This document shows, piece by piece, positions 34,291-45,897 of a stretch of DNA of 64,000 nt. Each line of letters opens with the position of its first letter. Position 1 is the first letter of the stretch. The translations under genes were made by a program, and so were the position numbers. Below the pieces are notes generated by a model. That model saw nothing but the letters and a program-made list of their open reading frames with translations, had not been told where the DNA came from and did no database searches. This DNA is from Straminergon stramineum (lineage: Eukaryota; Streptophyta; Bryopsida; Hypnales; Calliergonaceae), in assembly GCA_963920665.1 (NCBI GenBank), contig OY987270.1:17510019-17574018 (forward strand). Reading direction: 5' to 3'.

Positions 34291-36713
34291 TAGGCTATGG
34301 CTATCACATCTCGACTTGAAGTGAAAGAAAGATAGAAGAATTGGGTGATTGCATGAAAGATGGAAGAATCAAGTGATTGCATGAAACACTTATACTACTT
34401 GCTGCGGATTTTTTAAAATTTTCGGCCTTTTAGTATTTTTTGTACTAAAAGTCACCTTCAATACTATTGGGGGAATGGAATATGGAATCTAAATGATCAA
34501 TTGGATTCTAGATTTACTATTCTAACAATATGTGCTATGTTCATCAATGGATGGAAAGGATGGATGGCAAGATTGAATTAGCCATAAATATAGAACACAT
34601 TCATAGATTGAAGGTGCTATAGGTCCTCAACAATATTAATATTGAGTCTTTTCTAAGTACCATGTAATACTATTTTGAAGCACAAGTTGCAATTTACATC
34701 AAATAATGAGACTTTTACATTTCTATCTTTTTAAATTAGAAAATGAACTTGAAAAAATTATTTTTCAAGTGACCATTATTTTCTAACTAAGAGCAAAGAA
34801 GGAAGGTCAAAGCTAGAACTAAGAAACCGTTTTAATTCAACATAAATTCAACCTAAATATAACACACTTTAAGCCAATGCAAAATACACTTGGAACATAT
34901 TTTTGGAAATCCCTCTATTGAGAAGGTGTATTTCTATTAGAAAAACTAAACTACCAAATCTAATGACAATACTCTTCTATAAAGGTACTCGATAGTACTA
35001 AAACACTAAAACTATATGTAACATATATATTCAAAATTCAATCTCACCTATTGAATTAATTTTGAAAAAATTGAAAAAATTCAAGTAAATTATGATTCTA
35101 TTGTTATAGGAAGGTAAAGAAGTTTGTTTTTGAATTTCATATTCATTCATCCATTTTTGCAATACTTATGGCGCAAAACAACTTCTGCATTAAATGTGTG
35201 ATGGAAAATAGGACACGTGTTTCTTGCAATCAACTAATTGGCCTTGGCCTCCCCTTTTATCCCCTTGCCAAGCTTCATTTTTTAATCTATTGATCTACTC
35301 TCATTGTTCTTACTTCTTGTAATTTTGCTGCCAACTCGTAGGATCCAATCAACTTCATCTCCTTTCTCATTAGGCAATGAAGCCACTAGAACTCTAGAAA
35401 GTCCATCTTCATTAAAATGAGACAATATAGAATCTTATAATTTTTTACCTATATTTAGAAGATAATAAGTGTTCAATAATGAGACAATTTGATCAATGGA
35501 AAACTTTAATAAATTATAATATTTATAAAACTTTGAATCATTAAAGGTTGATTCATTTAAAAACCTTTAATTTCTTAAAATGGAATCTTCCAATAGTAGG
35601 ACAAAAGTTTCAAAATGTGCATTTTATCTCAATTTAATGAATATGGCCATCTAACCTCTTGGCATTGCTAGTTACCTTGCTTACTAGTAAAATTCTATAT
35701 GCACTTGTATTATTTTTTTTAATCAAACTAAATAGAATGGAATCATTGAATTATAAAGAAAAAAATTAACTTTTTTAACAATTTAATTAATGATACAAGA
35801 AGTATAACATAATTTTTATTATTTAAAAGATAATTTAAAATGAAAACAAAAAAATTCACTAAGTAAAGTAAATGTCTCTTTAAGGAAACACAGAGAATAT
35901 ATATGTTACAAAGAAAAATAGCAATAATTGCAAGAACTAGTGAAAGCATTCATAGTGTGATTAGTCAGGACATGAAATAAGCTCTTTAAAAAATATTTGG
36001 AAAACAATTAATAAAGGTCAAAATATCAAACCAATCAAGTACATCAATATTGTTGTTGGATCCACCTATTCCAAAGAATACATGCCAAATCTTGTAGGAC
36101 TAATTACTTGATAATTAATTTCAAGAAAATGAAGTGGTTTCACATAACATTGTATAACAAGGCAATGGTCCTTCCTATGGTAGTAGGAAGGTATTATGCC
36201 TCTTTAGATGTTTGGGAGAGACTTTCAATTAATTCAAGGATTGGTTTCCATATAAGAGTATAAGACGATTTTGTTCACTATTATGGTCCCTTTTTCAAGG
36301 ATGCAAAAAGGATCCCTACTTCATTGGAAAACAATGTTATACAATAGATGTCTTGGAATTGCCTTTATCTTGGTATTGGGCAATTTGTTGAAATATGATC
36401 CATGTAGTTGCTAGAGAAAAATATGCCAAGGAATGCACAGTCACCATTGACACCATTTATTGGTCAATGTCATCACCCAATCATCCTAGAAAGCCGCAAA
36501 AAGGTTTTCTCAAATATGTGGACTTACAAACAACTATGACGACAATGCAAAACCACTTCTTTCAACAAGCAACTCACCTTCCATTTAACTTTCTAATTGG
36601 GTAATTGCAATAAACTCCTACTAGTTTAGTTACGTTTATAATTCCAAATGCTATAATTTTTAAATTATGAATCTAATGCCCCAAACCGAAAATTTGTTTC
36701 TAGATGTATTCAA
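34291..36713. other. AT-rich intergenic sequence with one dispersed repeat
   Basis: Apart from the repeat at 34728-35238 I see nothing that can be called. A 69-codon open frame at 36395-36604 has no recognised domain and is too short to support. Confidence 0.5.
34728..35238 (+). repeat. Dispersed repeat, copy 2
   Basis: Same landmarks in the same order as at 24245-24790 (AAATCCCTCT, AGGTACTCGATAGTACTAAAA, TTTTGAATTTCATATTCATTCA, ATGGCGCAAAACAA, AATAGGACACGTGTTTCTTG). Diverged and non-coding. Confidence 0.75.
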
Positions 36714-36739
36714 GATAGTAATCATATCGTTTATTTCTT
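36714..36739 (+). repeat. 26-bp direct repeat, left of piggyBac B
   Basis: GATAGTAATCATATCGTTTA plus TTTCTT is repeated exactly at 50751-50776 on the other side of piggyBac B. It is about 75 bp outside the left TTAA. Confidence 0.85.
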
Positions 36740-36771
36740 CATAGTGGCTGTGTCTGGCTGTTACAGCCACT

Positions 36772-36804
36772 TCATGGTGCATAGTGTAAAACTATGCACC
36801 ATGA
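36772..36804. repeat. Perfect 14-bp stem hairpin next to piggyBac B
   Basis: TCATGGTGCATAGT, a 5-base loop GTAAA, then ACTATGCACCATGA. A second smaller inverted pair (GTGGCTGT / ACAGCCAC) lies just upstream. It is outside the element, 10 bp from the flanking TTAA. Confidence 0.8.
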
Positions 36805-36817
36805 CAAAACAAATTAA

Positions 36818-37828
36818 CCCCTCACCGCCCCAACCAAAACTGCGTTAGGAGCACATTTCGTAAGCGATTCACACACGATTCGACCTCGCGAGCAATCGGC
36901 CAAGGTGTATGAGACTTCACCGTTGATTTCGGTAGATAGCTTCCTTGTGGATGGGTATTCCTTGTCGGATCTGGAAATCATGCTTGATGCTCTGACATCA
37001 TAACGTTTGATCAAGCCCACTTTTCCGAAAAACAGTGTCGCAAATAACGTCTCCCGATGTTTGCAACGAAGTTGCAGACAGCTCGAATCACGAACCTGGG
37101 TCCCGCTTTCACCAAGTGGGGAAATGTACCTCTTCAAAAAGCATGCCAACTTGCAAGGTTTGACAAGCATTGGTGGGGGCGGAAACTGGTAAGAGATCTC
37201 TCTCGAGGAAATGCAGTAACCGGCACTAACCAGCTTCAATTGTGAGGCGAACCGGTGATAGGGAGTCACACTTCTTTGACAAGAAATTAGTGTGGGTTCA
37301 TGAGAGTTGCATGCAGACGTGAAGTTCACCAGAACGCAACCATAGCAAAACTCGAAACAACAACCGTATCCATGAAATGAAGTTTTACTGCCGAGAATGG
37401 ATACATGAGGACATTCAAAGGTCTCCTTCAATATACTATGAAAATTCCAACTTCAATATCTGCAAGAGCTAGTGTTGTCCTATCTGTCGAATCAAAACTG
37501 GATGTTGAACAACGGATTTAGAATCGCCAAGTTCAACCACAGGGAAAACATCGACAGAACTTCTAGCTAACAAAATAGAGACCACGAGTCGCTCTTACAT
37601 GAGAAGTGTTGCTTCTAGACGCCTCAGTCTATAGCTCAGGTTGTCGATGAAGGCTACTTGAAGATGTCTCCCAGACCAAACTCCACCGACGGTGATTGCG
37701 ATGCATCTCCGACGCTTGCATGCTCCCCGATGAGTTTTGATTTTTTTCCACTACGGCTCACGGAGCCTAGGGATTTGTCGGATGTCAACATCAGCCATGC
37801 TACACATTCAAACAAACACGAAATCAAA
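36818..37828. other. 3' region of piggyBac B
   Basis: About 1 kb between the right-hand (3') terminal repeat and the transposase stop. A 205-codon minus-strand frame (37431-36814) runs into the terminal repeat and flanking TTAA. It shows no recognisable domain and I do not call it a gene. The length is comparable to the 3' region of element A. Confidence 0.45.
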
Positions 37829-39184
37829 TCACTGCGACAAACGAAGAGCCCACTTCCTACTCGTGTGCGCTTTCAAGAAACACGGTTCATCACAAATGAA
37901 CACCCCGTAGGCCCTGCAATGCCGGTTCTAACGCCACTTGCAAATTCAGCAACGATACCGTGCTGTTGGATGAGCAACGGTGTAATGCAAGAGGTTGGGA
38001 TTGGTGTTGTTGACGGTGCAAGTCATTGCAGGGTGAATTAGTGGAGCAACTAGCTCACTTGCTACACTATAATAGAAATTCTTACGGCTCAGTTGGCGCC
38101 CCCCTTCTCCACGAGCCTCCCAATCAACTTTGTATAGTACCCATGCATTTTGGAGAGACGAATCAACGATGAAAAAAAAGAACTTATGCCACCATTTCCG
38201 AGAATGAAACTACACACTGTAGTCTCGTCTCATTTGGTCAATGACATCCACGCCACGCATGTGCAATTGATATTCAACTTGTTGCGGAGTGGTGCTCATC
38301 TCTTGCCTCTCACCGTTGATCCATCGTAAAGCAATGCCCGGGCCAACAGGATTTGCTGAGGTGCTTAGGAATGATACAGGTTTTGAATCAAACCAAGTAG
38401 TTGCCGCCATGCGGTGACTCTCATGCATCTGCCAAAAAAGTGTGGAACGTGGGTGCTCAGATTTATGAAAACCACTCAAAACTGTAGGGTACCCCACTTG
38501 ACCAACTTTGACAGTTCCTGTAGCATAAATGCCACGTTGCAAGAGGGAATCGAAAAGCAGCGGACTAGTAAAAAAGTTATCGCACACTACTACGTGACCC
38601 TTATGCCCAAGTCCACGAGTCAACTCATGCACAACTCGCTCTCCCTGACCTTCATCTACTATCCCGCCTTTCTTTCCTGTATATGGGATGATGTTATAAA
38701 TGTAGCGGCTAGGATTTGAAACGGCTGCCCACACCTTGAAGCCATAACGTGTTGGCTTTGTAGGAATGTACATTCGACAGGGAGAGAAACGACCTCTAAA
38801 AGCTACCATGATCTCATCTGTCGTAACAAACTTCTCACAATTGAACAACTCCCGAGACCGTTCTACGAAATGCTCTACTATCCACCTCACCTTCCCTAGT
38901 TTATCGTACTGGTCACTATTCTTGTCACGGCACAATGTCAAGTTATCAATATAGTAGATACAACGTAGGAGAGACTCGAATCTATTACGAGTCATTATGC
39001 GGGGAATGAATCCGTAGCGCCAAAAAGGATTAGACTTCCAATAATCCTGAATCGTGGAAGATCCCTTCAAACCCATTAGAATAACGACTCCAAGGAAAGC
39101 ACGCATCTCGATCAAGGTTATTGGCTTCCATCTGGGCCCTCCATTCAAACCTGGTGGTCGTCCCCTTCGACGAGGATCATTATC
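37829..39184 (-). pseudogene. piggyBac B transposase, C-terminal part (after LTR insertion)
   Basis: The first codons beyond the inserted retrotransposon read DNDPRRRGRPPG, then the catalytic core: EMRAFLGVVILMG, VTTDEIMVAFRG, VVCDNFFTS and MRGVDVIDQM supply the three aspartates. After DYSV the frame hits TAG at 38210-38212 where element A has Gln, i.e. CAG to TAG. The frame then continues (FHS.KWWHKFFFFIVD). The Cys-rich tail (ICKWR, FICDEPCFLKAH) has two further stops at Arg/Gln-like positions and has lost one of the Cys seen in A. The apparent start codon of this open frame lies in the LTR and is not the true start. Confidence 0.92.
39180..39184 (+). repeat. Left target-site duplication of the retrotransposon
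   Basis: TTATC, repeated at 47077-47081 immediately after the 3' LTR. Confidence 0.95.
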
Positions 39185-40363
39185 TGTCACGACCCTCATC
39201 ACAAGGCGTGCCCGTGCCACCTTGGTGAGCAAGGGGGACATTGGGGGTGACTCCCCAAGCCTTGCAAGAGATGAGGTGAGGGGGACTAGGAGTCCCGAGC
39301 GATCAGAGCGATGTAGCGCTCTGATCCGGATGAATTTGAGGGCGTGTGATACATGCTTGGAAAGGTCTTGAGAAGACGCTTCTAGCCGTCCAAAGAACGC
39401 GTGATTTGGACTTGCGAGTCAAAAGTTATGGGCGTTCAAAGTTGGGGGTGTCCCGGTCGCGCCGGGAGCGCCCTGGTCGCGCCGAGAGTGCTCTGGCCGC
39501 GCCGGGAGTGTCCCGGCCGCGGCGAGAGTGTCCCGAATCTTTTGAGGGCGATATCTTTGCGAGTACTTGTCCGAATGGAGCAAGTGAGTAGTCCATCGGC
39601 ATCTACGCGTCGCGTAGATGTCGAAAATGGGGTCGCATGTGCGATTTGGATCCCGGACCGCAAAGTTATGCCGGGTGGAAGTTCGGGAGTCCCAAAGTAG
39701 CGCGAATCGGGAGAAATGGGTGGTCTTCCAAGATGGGGTGCATCTTGGGGGTTCCCGGTGACCTCTAGTATGGGTGGGGCTGCCGAATCCCGCAGAGAGT
39801 ACTATGAGGAGGGGTGGTCTCCCTCCTCACTCCCGGATGGTGCCATGGTGAGCCTAAGTGGCCCCGGGTGGTGAGGTTAGTGTTGGAGCCTCACCACCAC
39901 TTGTGTGTTACCATGGAGTGCTTGTGCACTCCTTGATACCGGTTGGGTGGTGTCCCACTCTACACTAGGCCATGGTGTGAGTCCCGTTGGGTGAGTCCCA
40001 ATTAGTGAGTCCCGAAATGAGTTGGGTTGGGCCTAGTGGGGAGTTGGGTCTAGTGGGGAGTTGGGTCCCATTCAAGGGCGGTTAGCACCGGTGGGAGTAG
40101 TGCCTCACCGATTGCTTGGACATCAATGGAAGTTCCGCCCCATGTCATCAAATGACATGCCCGGTGTCTTGTGGGAGTTAAGGATTAGAAGGAAAGGATT
40201 GGGAGTCACGGAGGAATGGGGAACCTCGTGACTTGGGTTGGAACCTAACATTGTGGGTGCGTGGCATGTGCAGTGTTAAGAGAGCGTGAACCTTAGTGGC
40301 ACTAAGGTGCTAAGTGTTTGGAAAGTGAGCTTAAGGTGGTAAGTGTCACTAAGGGGCGCGACA
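39185..40363 (+). repeat. 5' LTR (1179 bp)
   Basis: Begins TGTCACGACC and ends GGCGCGACA. It contains a 20-bp GC-rich tandem repeat (four units plus a partial, about 39447-39537) and a 17-bp duplication (TAGTGGGGAGTTGGGTC twice, about 40029-40070). Perfect stem-loops include GATCAGAGCG..CGCTCTGATC (39301-39326) and a 21-bp palindrome at 39600-39620. No TATA box could be assigned. Confidence 0.97.
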
Positions 40364-40365
40364 CT

Positions 40366-40377
40366 TGGTATCAGAGT
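40366..40377 (+). promoter_or_regulatory. Primer-binding site (initiator tRNA-Met)
   Basis: TGGTATCAGAGT starts 2 bases after the 5' LTR. It matches the 3' end complement of plant initiator tRNA-Met (TGGTATCAGAGC) at 11 of 12 positions. It primes minus-strand DNA synthesis. Confidence 0.92.
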
Positions 40378-40409
40378 AGGGCTACGTAGTGCGACGGAGT
40401 TTGGAAGGC

Positions 40410-43400
40410 ATGGCTAGAAAGGGTACCAAAGTTGGGGAAGTTGAGCCTTCTGAACAGGGTCGACGGACACGTAGTCAAGGTCAAGAGCATGGAGAAGCCT
40501 CAGAAACACAAGGTGAAAGGGTGCACTCTTCGGAGGAAGGAGTGAACCCCATAGCGAAGCAAGAAGGGCTAGCTATGAAACATAGTGGGAACCAAGAAGC
40601 TAGTGAAGACAATCGGGATACTGCCTCTAGTCCTTTGAGGGCACCACGAAGTCGGAAAAGGAAGTCACGTGATGTGATGTTTGAGGAACTTGTCAAAACT
40701 CTTCGGGACATGCAAGGGGAAATTAGAGAGCTAAAAGAGAAGAGCTCAAGCTCTTCATCCCACAAGTTGTGCAAGACCAACATGCCCTCTTCTTTCACGG
40801 GGATGGGCAAGGCTCATAAGGTTAAGGACTTTCTTGTGGAGATGGAGATGTACTTTGAAGCTCAACGTGCATTTGAAGAGGACAAGATCACTATTGCGGT
40901 GACTTTCTTGAAGGATCATGCCTTGACGTGGTGGACCCAATACAAAGAGGAGAAGGGGGAGGTGGTGGAGAACCTTGATTGGGCTAGTTTCAAGGAACTA
41001 CTAGGTAACCGGTTCACACCGGAATACCAAGACCTTCGTGATGGGATGGCATTAGTGCGGTTGAAGCAAACCGGCACTTTGAGGGGGTATGTGCGGGAGT
41101 TCAACGCACAACTAAGTGTACTCCCAAAGTTAGATGAATTGGCGAAGAAGATCATTTTCTTCAATGGACTCCAGAGTTGGGTGGAACGAGCATTGTTTCG
41201 AATGCCAAGGTTGCCAGAATCATGTGCTGAGTTATTGAAGCTTGCGGAGAGGATTGGGGACGATGAAGGTCCCAACAAGAGGTCCAAAGATGGGGCCTCA
41301 ACACATGAATCTACCAAGGCACATTCGAAGCACCAACTAAGGAAACGTGTTTGGCAAAAGCGGAAGCATGGGCAAGATGGGGGACAACCAAGTGGGAATA
41401 AAGGGGGTTCTACTAAAGGAAAAGCGGAAGGTGACAACAAGCCAAAGGGGGATGGAAGTCAAATGACTTGCTTCAATTGTGGTGAGAAGGGCCACATGGC
41501 AAAGGGTTGCACCAAACCGCGGGTGAGTACTCAAAGCATGCGCACCCATTTGACAAAACACTTGCTTCATGGAGGCTTTGTGGCTAAGGCAAGTAGAACC
41601 AAAATAAAACCAAGGTTGTTATTTCTCCAAGGGACCATTGGCCAACGTGATGTTTCATTTTTGTTGGATACAGGGGCAACCCACTCGTTTATAAGTCCAA
41701 GAGCGGTGGAGGAGTTGGGCTTGCAAAAGACTAAGGCAAGCAAGCCCATCAATGTGAGGTTTGCCAAGGGTAAGCCTCACCAAACAAGCCACATTGTGAC
41801 GGATGTGGAGGTGAAGTGTGGAGAATTTTCTTTTGTGGAAGACTTCACCGTATGTGATATGGATGGAATGGACTTCATCCTAGGAAATACCTTTTTGGAT
41901 ACATATGAGGTAGATATACGGTGGCGACCAAAGGTGAAGGTCGTCGCTAATGCGAATGGTAGGGAAATAGAGTTGGAAATAACTAGGACTCCTTCATTAT
42001 TGGGGAGTCGAATCCTACTAGCTAGCATTGAGGACCTAGAGGAAAATAGGTTTTTGATTGTGATGCGGGCGGACTCACATGAAGGAGTTAGCCATGGAGG
42101 TGCTAAGGGGAAGCAACCTCCAAAATGTGTTGGTGATGTAATCCAAAAGTTTGTGGACGTACTTACTCAAGAGTTGCCCGATGAGCTACCACCAAAGAGA
42201 GAAGTGGATCACAAGATTGAGGTGGTGCCGGGGTCGGAGCCACCGTCCAAGGCACCATATAGATTGAACCAAAGGGAGTTGGAAGAGTTGAAGAAACAAC
42301 TCAAGGAGCTTTTGGCAAAGGGGTATATTCGCCAAAGCAAGTCACCTTATGGAGCACCGGTCTTGTTTGTGGACAAGAAAGATGGGAAACTTCGCATGTG
42401 TGTGGATTACCGGGCTCTAAATAAGGTGACCATCAAGAACAACTATCCTTTGCCTCGAATTGATGATCTCTTTGATCGGTTGGCGGGGGCTAAGTACTAT
42501 AGCCACATTGACTTGAAATCGGGTTACTACCAAATTCGCATTGCGGAGGGTGACGTTGAGAAAACGGCTTGTAGGACAAGATATGGGTCCTACGAGTTTT
42601 TGGTCATGCCATTTGGATTGTGTAATGGGCCTTCGACTTTTACCACACTCATGAATATGATATTTCATGAAGAGCTTGATGAGTTTGTCATTGTATACAT
42701 TGATGACATTTTGGTGTTTTCCAAGACGGCGGAGGAGCATGCTAGGCATCTTGAGGTGGTGCTTCAAAAACTAAGGGATAACAAGTTATATGCAAATGGG
42801 GAGAAAAGTGAGTTTGGTTTGATGGAAATGGAGTTCTTGGGACACATTATGACGGGGTCGAGAATCAAGCCGGACAACAAAAAGGTAGAGGCAATTCAAA
42901 AGTGGAAAAGGCCTACAACCTAAAAGGGAGTTAGATCCTTTCTTGGGTTGGCCAATTATTATAGACGGTTCATTCGTGACTTTTCCAAAATTGCCAAGCC
43001 TATGTCCGACTTATTGAAGAAAAACCTTGCCATAGTGTGGACGGATGATTGTGAGAGATCATTTGAAGAACTCAAACAAAAGCTTTCTTCTCCACCAGTA
43101 TTGAAGTTTCCCGAGTTTGAGAAACCTTTTGAGGTGCACACCGATGCAAGCGACTTTGCCATTGGGGGAGTGCTCATGCAAGATGGGCGGCCTATTGCGT
43201 TTGAGAGCAAAAAGCTTGATGGAACTCAAACCAAGTGGCCAACGCATGAGAAGGAAATGTTTGCCGTGGTGCATTGTTTGAAGACATGGCAACATTACCT
43301 TGGTCTTCATAAGACCAAGGTATACACCGATAATGTGTCTTTGAAGTACTTTGAGAACCAAGCTCGGGTGTCACCAAAGCAATTGAGGTGGTATGATACC

Positions 43401-45008
43401 TTGGCGCTTATGAATGTGGAGTTGATCCACAAGCCGGGGCGTGAGAATGTAGTGCCGGATGCACTAAGTCGGAAGGAGGAGCATAGGCCAAGTACCACCC
43501 AAATTTTGCGCATGATGTATGCGGGTGAAGGGGACTTGGCTAGGAAGATAAGGGAGGCGTATATGAAGGACCCGGAAGCTCAAAAGTTTTTGAGTGACTT
43601 GCGAAGTGGTAAGAAAGTGAAAGGAATCCGGTTGCATGAAGGCTTGATCAAGTTCAAACAAACTAGGGTGTATGTTCCAAGTGGCAAGTTGAGGTTAACC
43701 GTGTTGAAAGAGGAACATGATAACCCCTTGGCCGGGCATAGGGGGGAGAAATCCACCATATGTTCGGTTAGCAAGAGGTTTTATTGGCCGGGGATGAAAG
43801 AAGACATTACCCATTATGTGAAGACTTGTGTCATTTGCCAAGGCAACCGGGCATCTTATCAAAAGCAAGCGGGATTGTTACGACCTTTGCCTATTCCAAG
43901 TGGGCCATGGGAATGTGTTTCTATGGACTTCATCACGAGCCTTCCGATGTCACGAGGGTATGATGCGATCTTTGTGGTGGTAGATCGCTTTAGCAAGTTG
44001 GCACTCATGGAGCCAACTCGGGGGACGGCGACCGCATTGGAGACCGCAGTCTTGTTCCTCAACATGTGGTGGCGACATCACGGATTGCCAAGGGTGATTG
44101 TTTCGGATAGAGACCCTAAGTTTACAAGTGCATTTTGGAGGCACTTGTTTCGTAAGATGAAGACTAAACTTGCGTTTAGCACGGCATTTCATCCTCAAAC
44201 CGATGGACAAACGGAGAGGGTGAATGGGGTTCTCAATCAATACCTAAGGAATTACGTGAGTGCAGACCAAAGTGATTGGACGGAGTACTTGGTTTTGGCA
44301 GAGTTTAGTTACAACAAAGCTAAGCATGCGGCGACTGGGGAATCACCGTTCAAAGTGGCCTATGGAGTGGAGCCACTTATGCCTACCGACTTAGCCTTGG
44401 AGCAAGCACAAGTGGAGCCATTGCCAAACCAAGATGCGGAGGACTTGATTGCCAAAAGGGAGCAAATGCTCGAAAAGACCAAGGTATGGTTAGCCAAAGC
44501 ACAAAAGAGGTATGTGGACCAAGTGAACAAAGGGCGACGCCATGTTGAGTATGAGGAGGGCAAAAAGGTTTGGTTGAATGTGAAGAACTTCACCTTACCG
44601 GAGGGCCTAACCCCCAAATTCATGGCAAAGTATGCGGGTCCGTTTGTCATTGAAAAGCGCTTGTTCGAAGATGTCTATAAGTTAACATTACCACTGGAGA
44701 TCAAGGTGCATCCAACTTTTCATGTTTCATTGCTCAAGCCATATTATGAAGATACCTTGAGGCCGGAGCGCAAGCAAGTGTTGCGGCCTCCACCGGAGTT
44801 GGTTGGTGACCACCTTGAGTATGAGGTGGAAGGGATCTTGAAAAGTAGGAACACCAAGAGGAAAGGTAAAGAGTACTTGGTGAAATGGCGGGGATATCAT
44901 GAGAAGGAAGCAACTTGGGTAGAGGCCAAACATATGGTCAATGCCAAGGAGGTAGTGGACTTGTATGAAGCTCAAAGGCAAGGCAACAAACGAGGACGGA
45001 TGCGTTGA
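40410..45008 (+). pseudogene. gag-pol polyprotein with chromodomain, one in-frame stop
   Basis: One frame of 1532 codons from ATG 40410 (an upstream GTG at 40389 is not a likely start). In order: gag with a basic N-terminus; CCHC zinc knuckle [14 protein letters not shown] at about residue 354; retropepsin LLDTGATHS with Asp at about 420; RT with [19 protein letters not shown] and YIDD at about 763-766. TAA follows at 42921-42923 (codon 838), just before the conserved SFLGLANYYRRF. Past the stop come RNase H (HTDASDFAIGG), integrase HHCC (AGHRG..CVICQ) and DDE (MDFITSLP, VSDRDPKF, TDGQTERVN), a GPFVIEKR segment, and a C-terminal chromodomain (YEVEGILKSR, YLVKWRGY, TWVEA). The single stop is probably a recent nonsense mutation; regulated readthrough at this position would be unusual. 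Confidence 0.93.
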
Positions 45009-45897
45009 TGAGGACATCAACCTTTGTTGGTGGGGGTGAAACACCACACTTGGGTAGACTTTGCTTAGTGCTTGGTTAGGAAGTTGTGCTAGGCACACTT
45101 TGTAATACTTGGTTGGCAATAAAGTTGCTTGAGGTTGTAAGTGCATTTCGGAATTGTGTGGCTTAAAAATGTGAGATGAGTCCTAGTCTCTTCATTAGAG
45201 GTAAGTTGGGTAGATGAGGATTGAAGTGATATGCGAAGCCAACTTTTGGAATGCTGCCAATTAGGGGCCTTGGCTTGGGGGTTGTGAATGGGTGATTCCA
45301 CATAAGTCCCAAGCCTTGGACTTGCCCGGGCGGGGGCAAGGTAGTGGCACGGGCTTATAAAAGTGCCTTTGCGAGTTGTCCATCGATAACGCATAGCTTG
45401 ATCAACTATGTCTTTAGAGTGAAGCAAAGACAAGTCGGGCGGGACTTGACACTATCCTGAGGCGGGCAAAGTTCATCACTTAATGGCAGAAATGTTAGAA
45501 AGGGGTCTTGGAGTTGCATCCAAGTGGAAGTTGGTTAGCCTTGAAATCATCCTAAGTCAAGTGAGAAATGTGATAGGCTAGTTGGGCCTAGCTTGGAACT
45601 AAGGTTTGGGAAAGTTCCTTTGAGCCAATTAAGTTCGAGAGAGTCTCAAGGTAGGTAGGTCTAGTTAGATTAGGTCCTCTCTTGGAAGAAGGCTAGGGTG
45701 CCTTGGACCTAAGACCTATCTAATGACACCTTTGAGGACTTAGCCATTTAGACCAAGTAAGGGGACTTGGTGCATTGTGGGGCTAGCTACCCGGGAACAC
45801 AATGCAAGTGTTAAGGAGGTGGGCTACCTTAGAAACTTAACACTACCGGCATGAAGTAAGGTCGATGAGGGCATCGACGCTATTTGGTGGGGGTGAG
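45009..45897 (+). other. 3' non-coding region of the retrotransposon
   Basis: 889 bp between the pol stop and the 3' LTR with no coding frame on the plus strand. The first 35 bp (GATGAGGACATCAAC..GGTGGGGGTGAA, 45007-45040) are echoed at its end (GATGAGGGCATCGAC..GGTGGGGGTGAG, 45864-45897). The polypurine module is therefore present twice, bracketing the interval. Confidence 0.7.
45886..45897 (+). promoter_or_regulatory. Polypurine tract
   Basis: GGTGGGGGTGAG directly abuts the 3' LTR; expected primer site for plus-strand DNA synthesis. Confidence 0.88.

Noticed and set aside
36395..36604. 69-codon frame considered as a gag remnant
   Set aside because: No zinc knuckle or other retroelement motif nearby.
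36814..37431. 205-codon minus-strand frame at the end of piggyBac B
   Set aside because: It runs into the terminal repeat and TTAA, has no recognised domain and no counterpart in element A.
39436..39663. Open frames inside the LTRs (also at 46149-46413 and 21852-22166)
   Set aside because: They come from the GC-rich repeat in the LTR and recur only because the LTR does.
40481..45146. Long minus-strand open frames across the retrotransposon (up to 174 codons)
   Set aside because: They are antisense shadows of gag-pol and contain no domain of their own.
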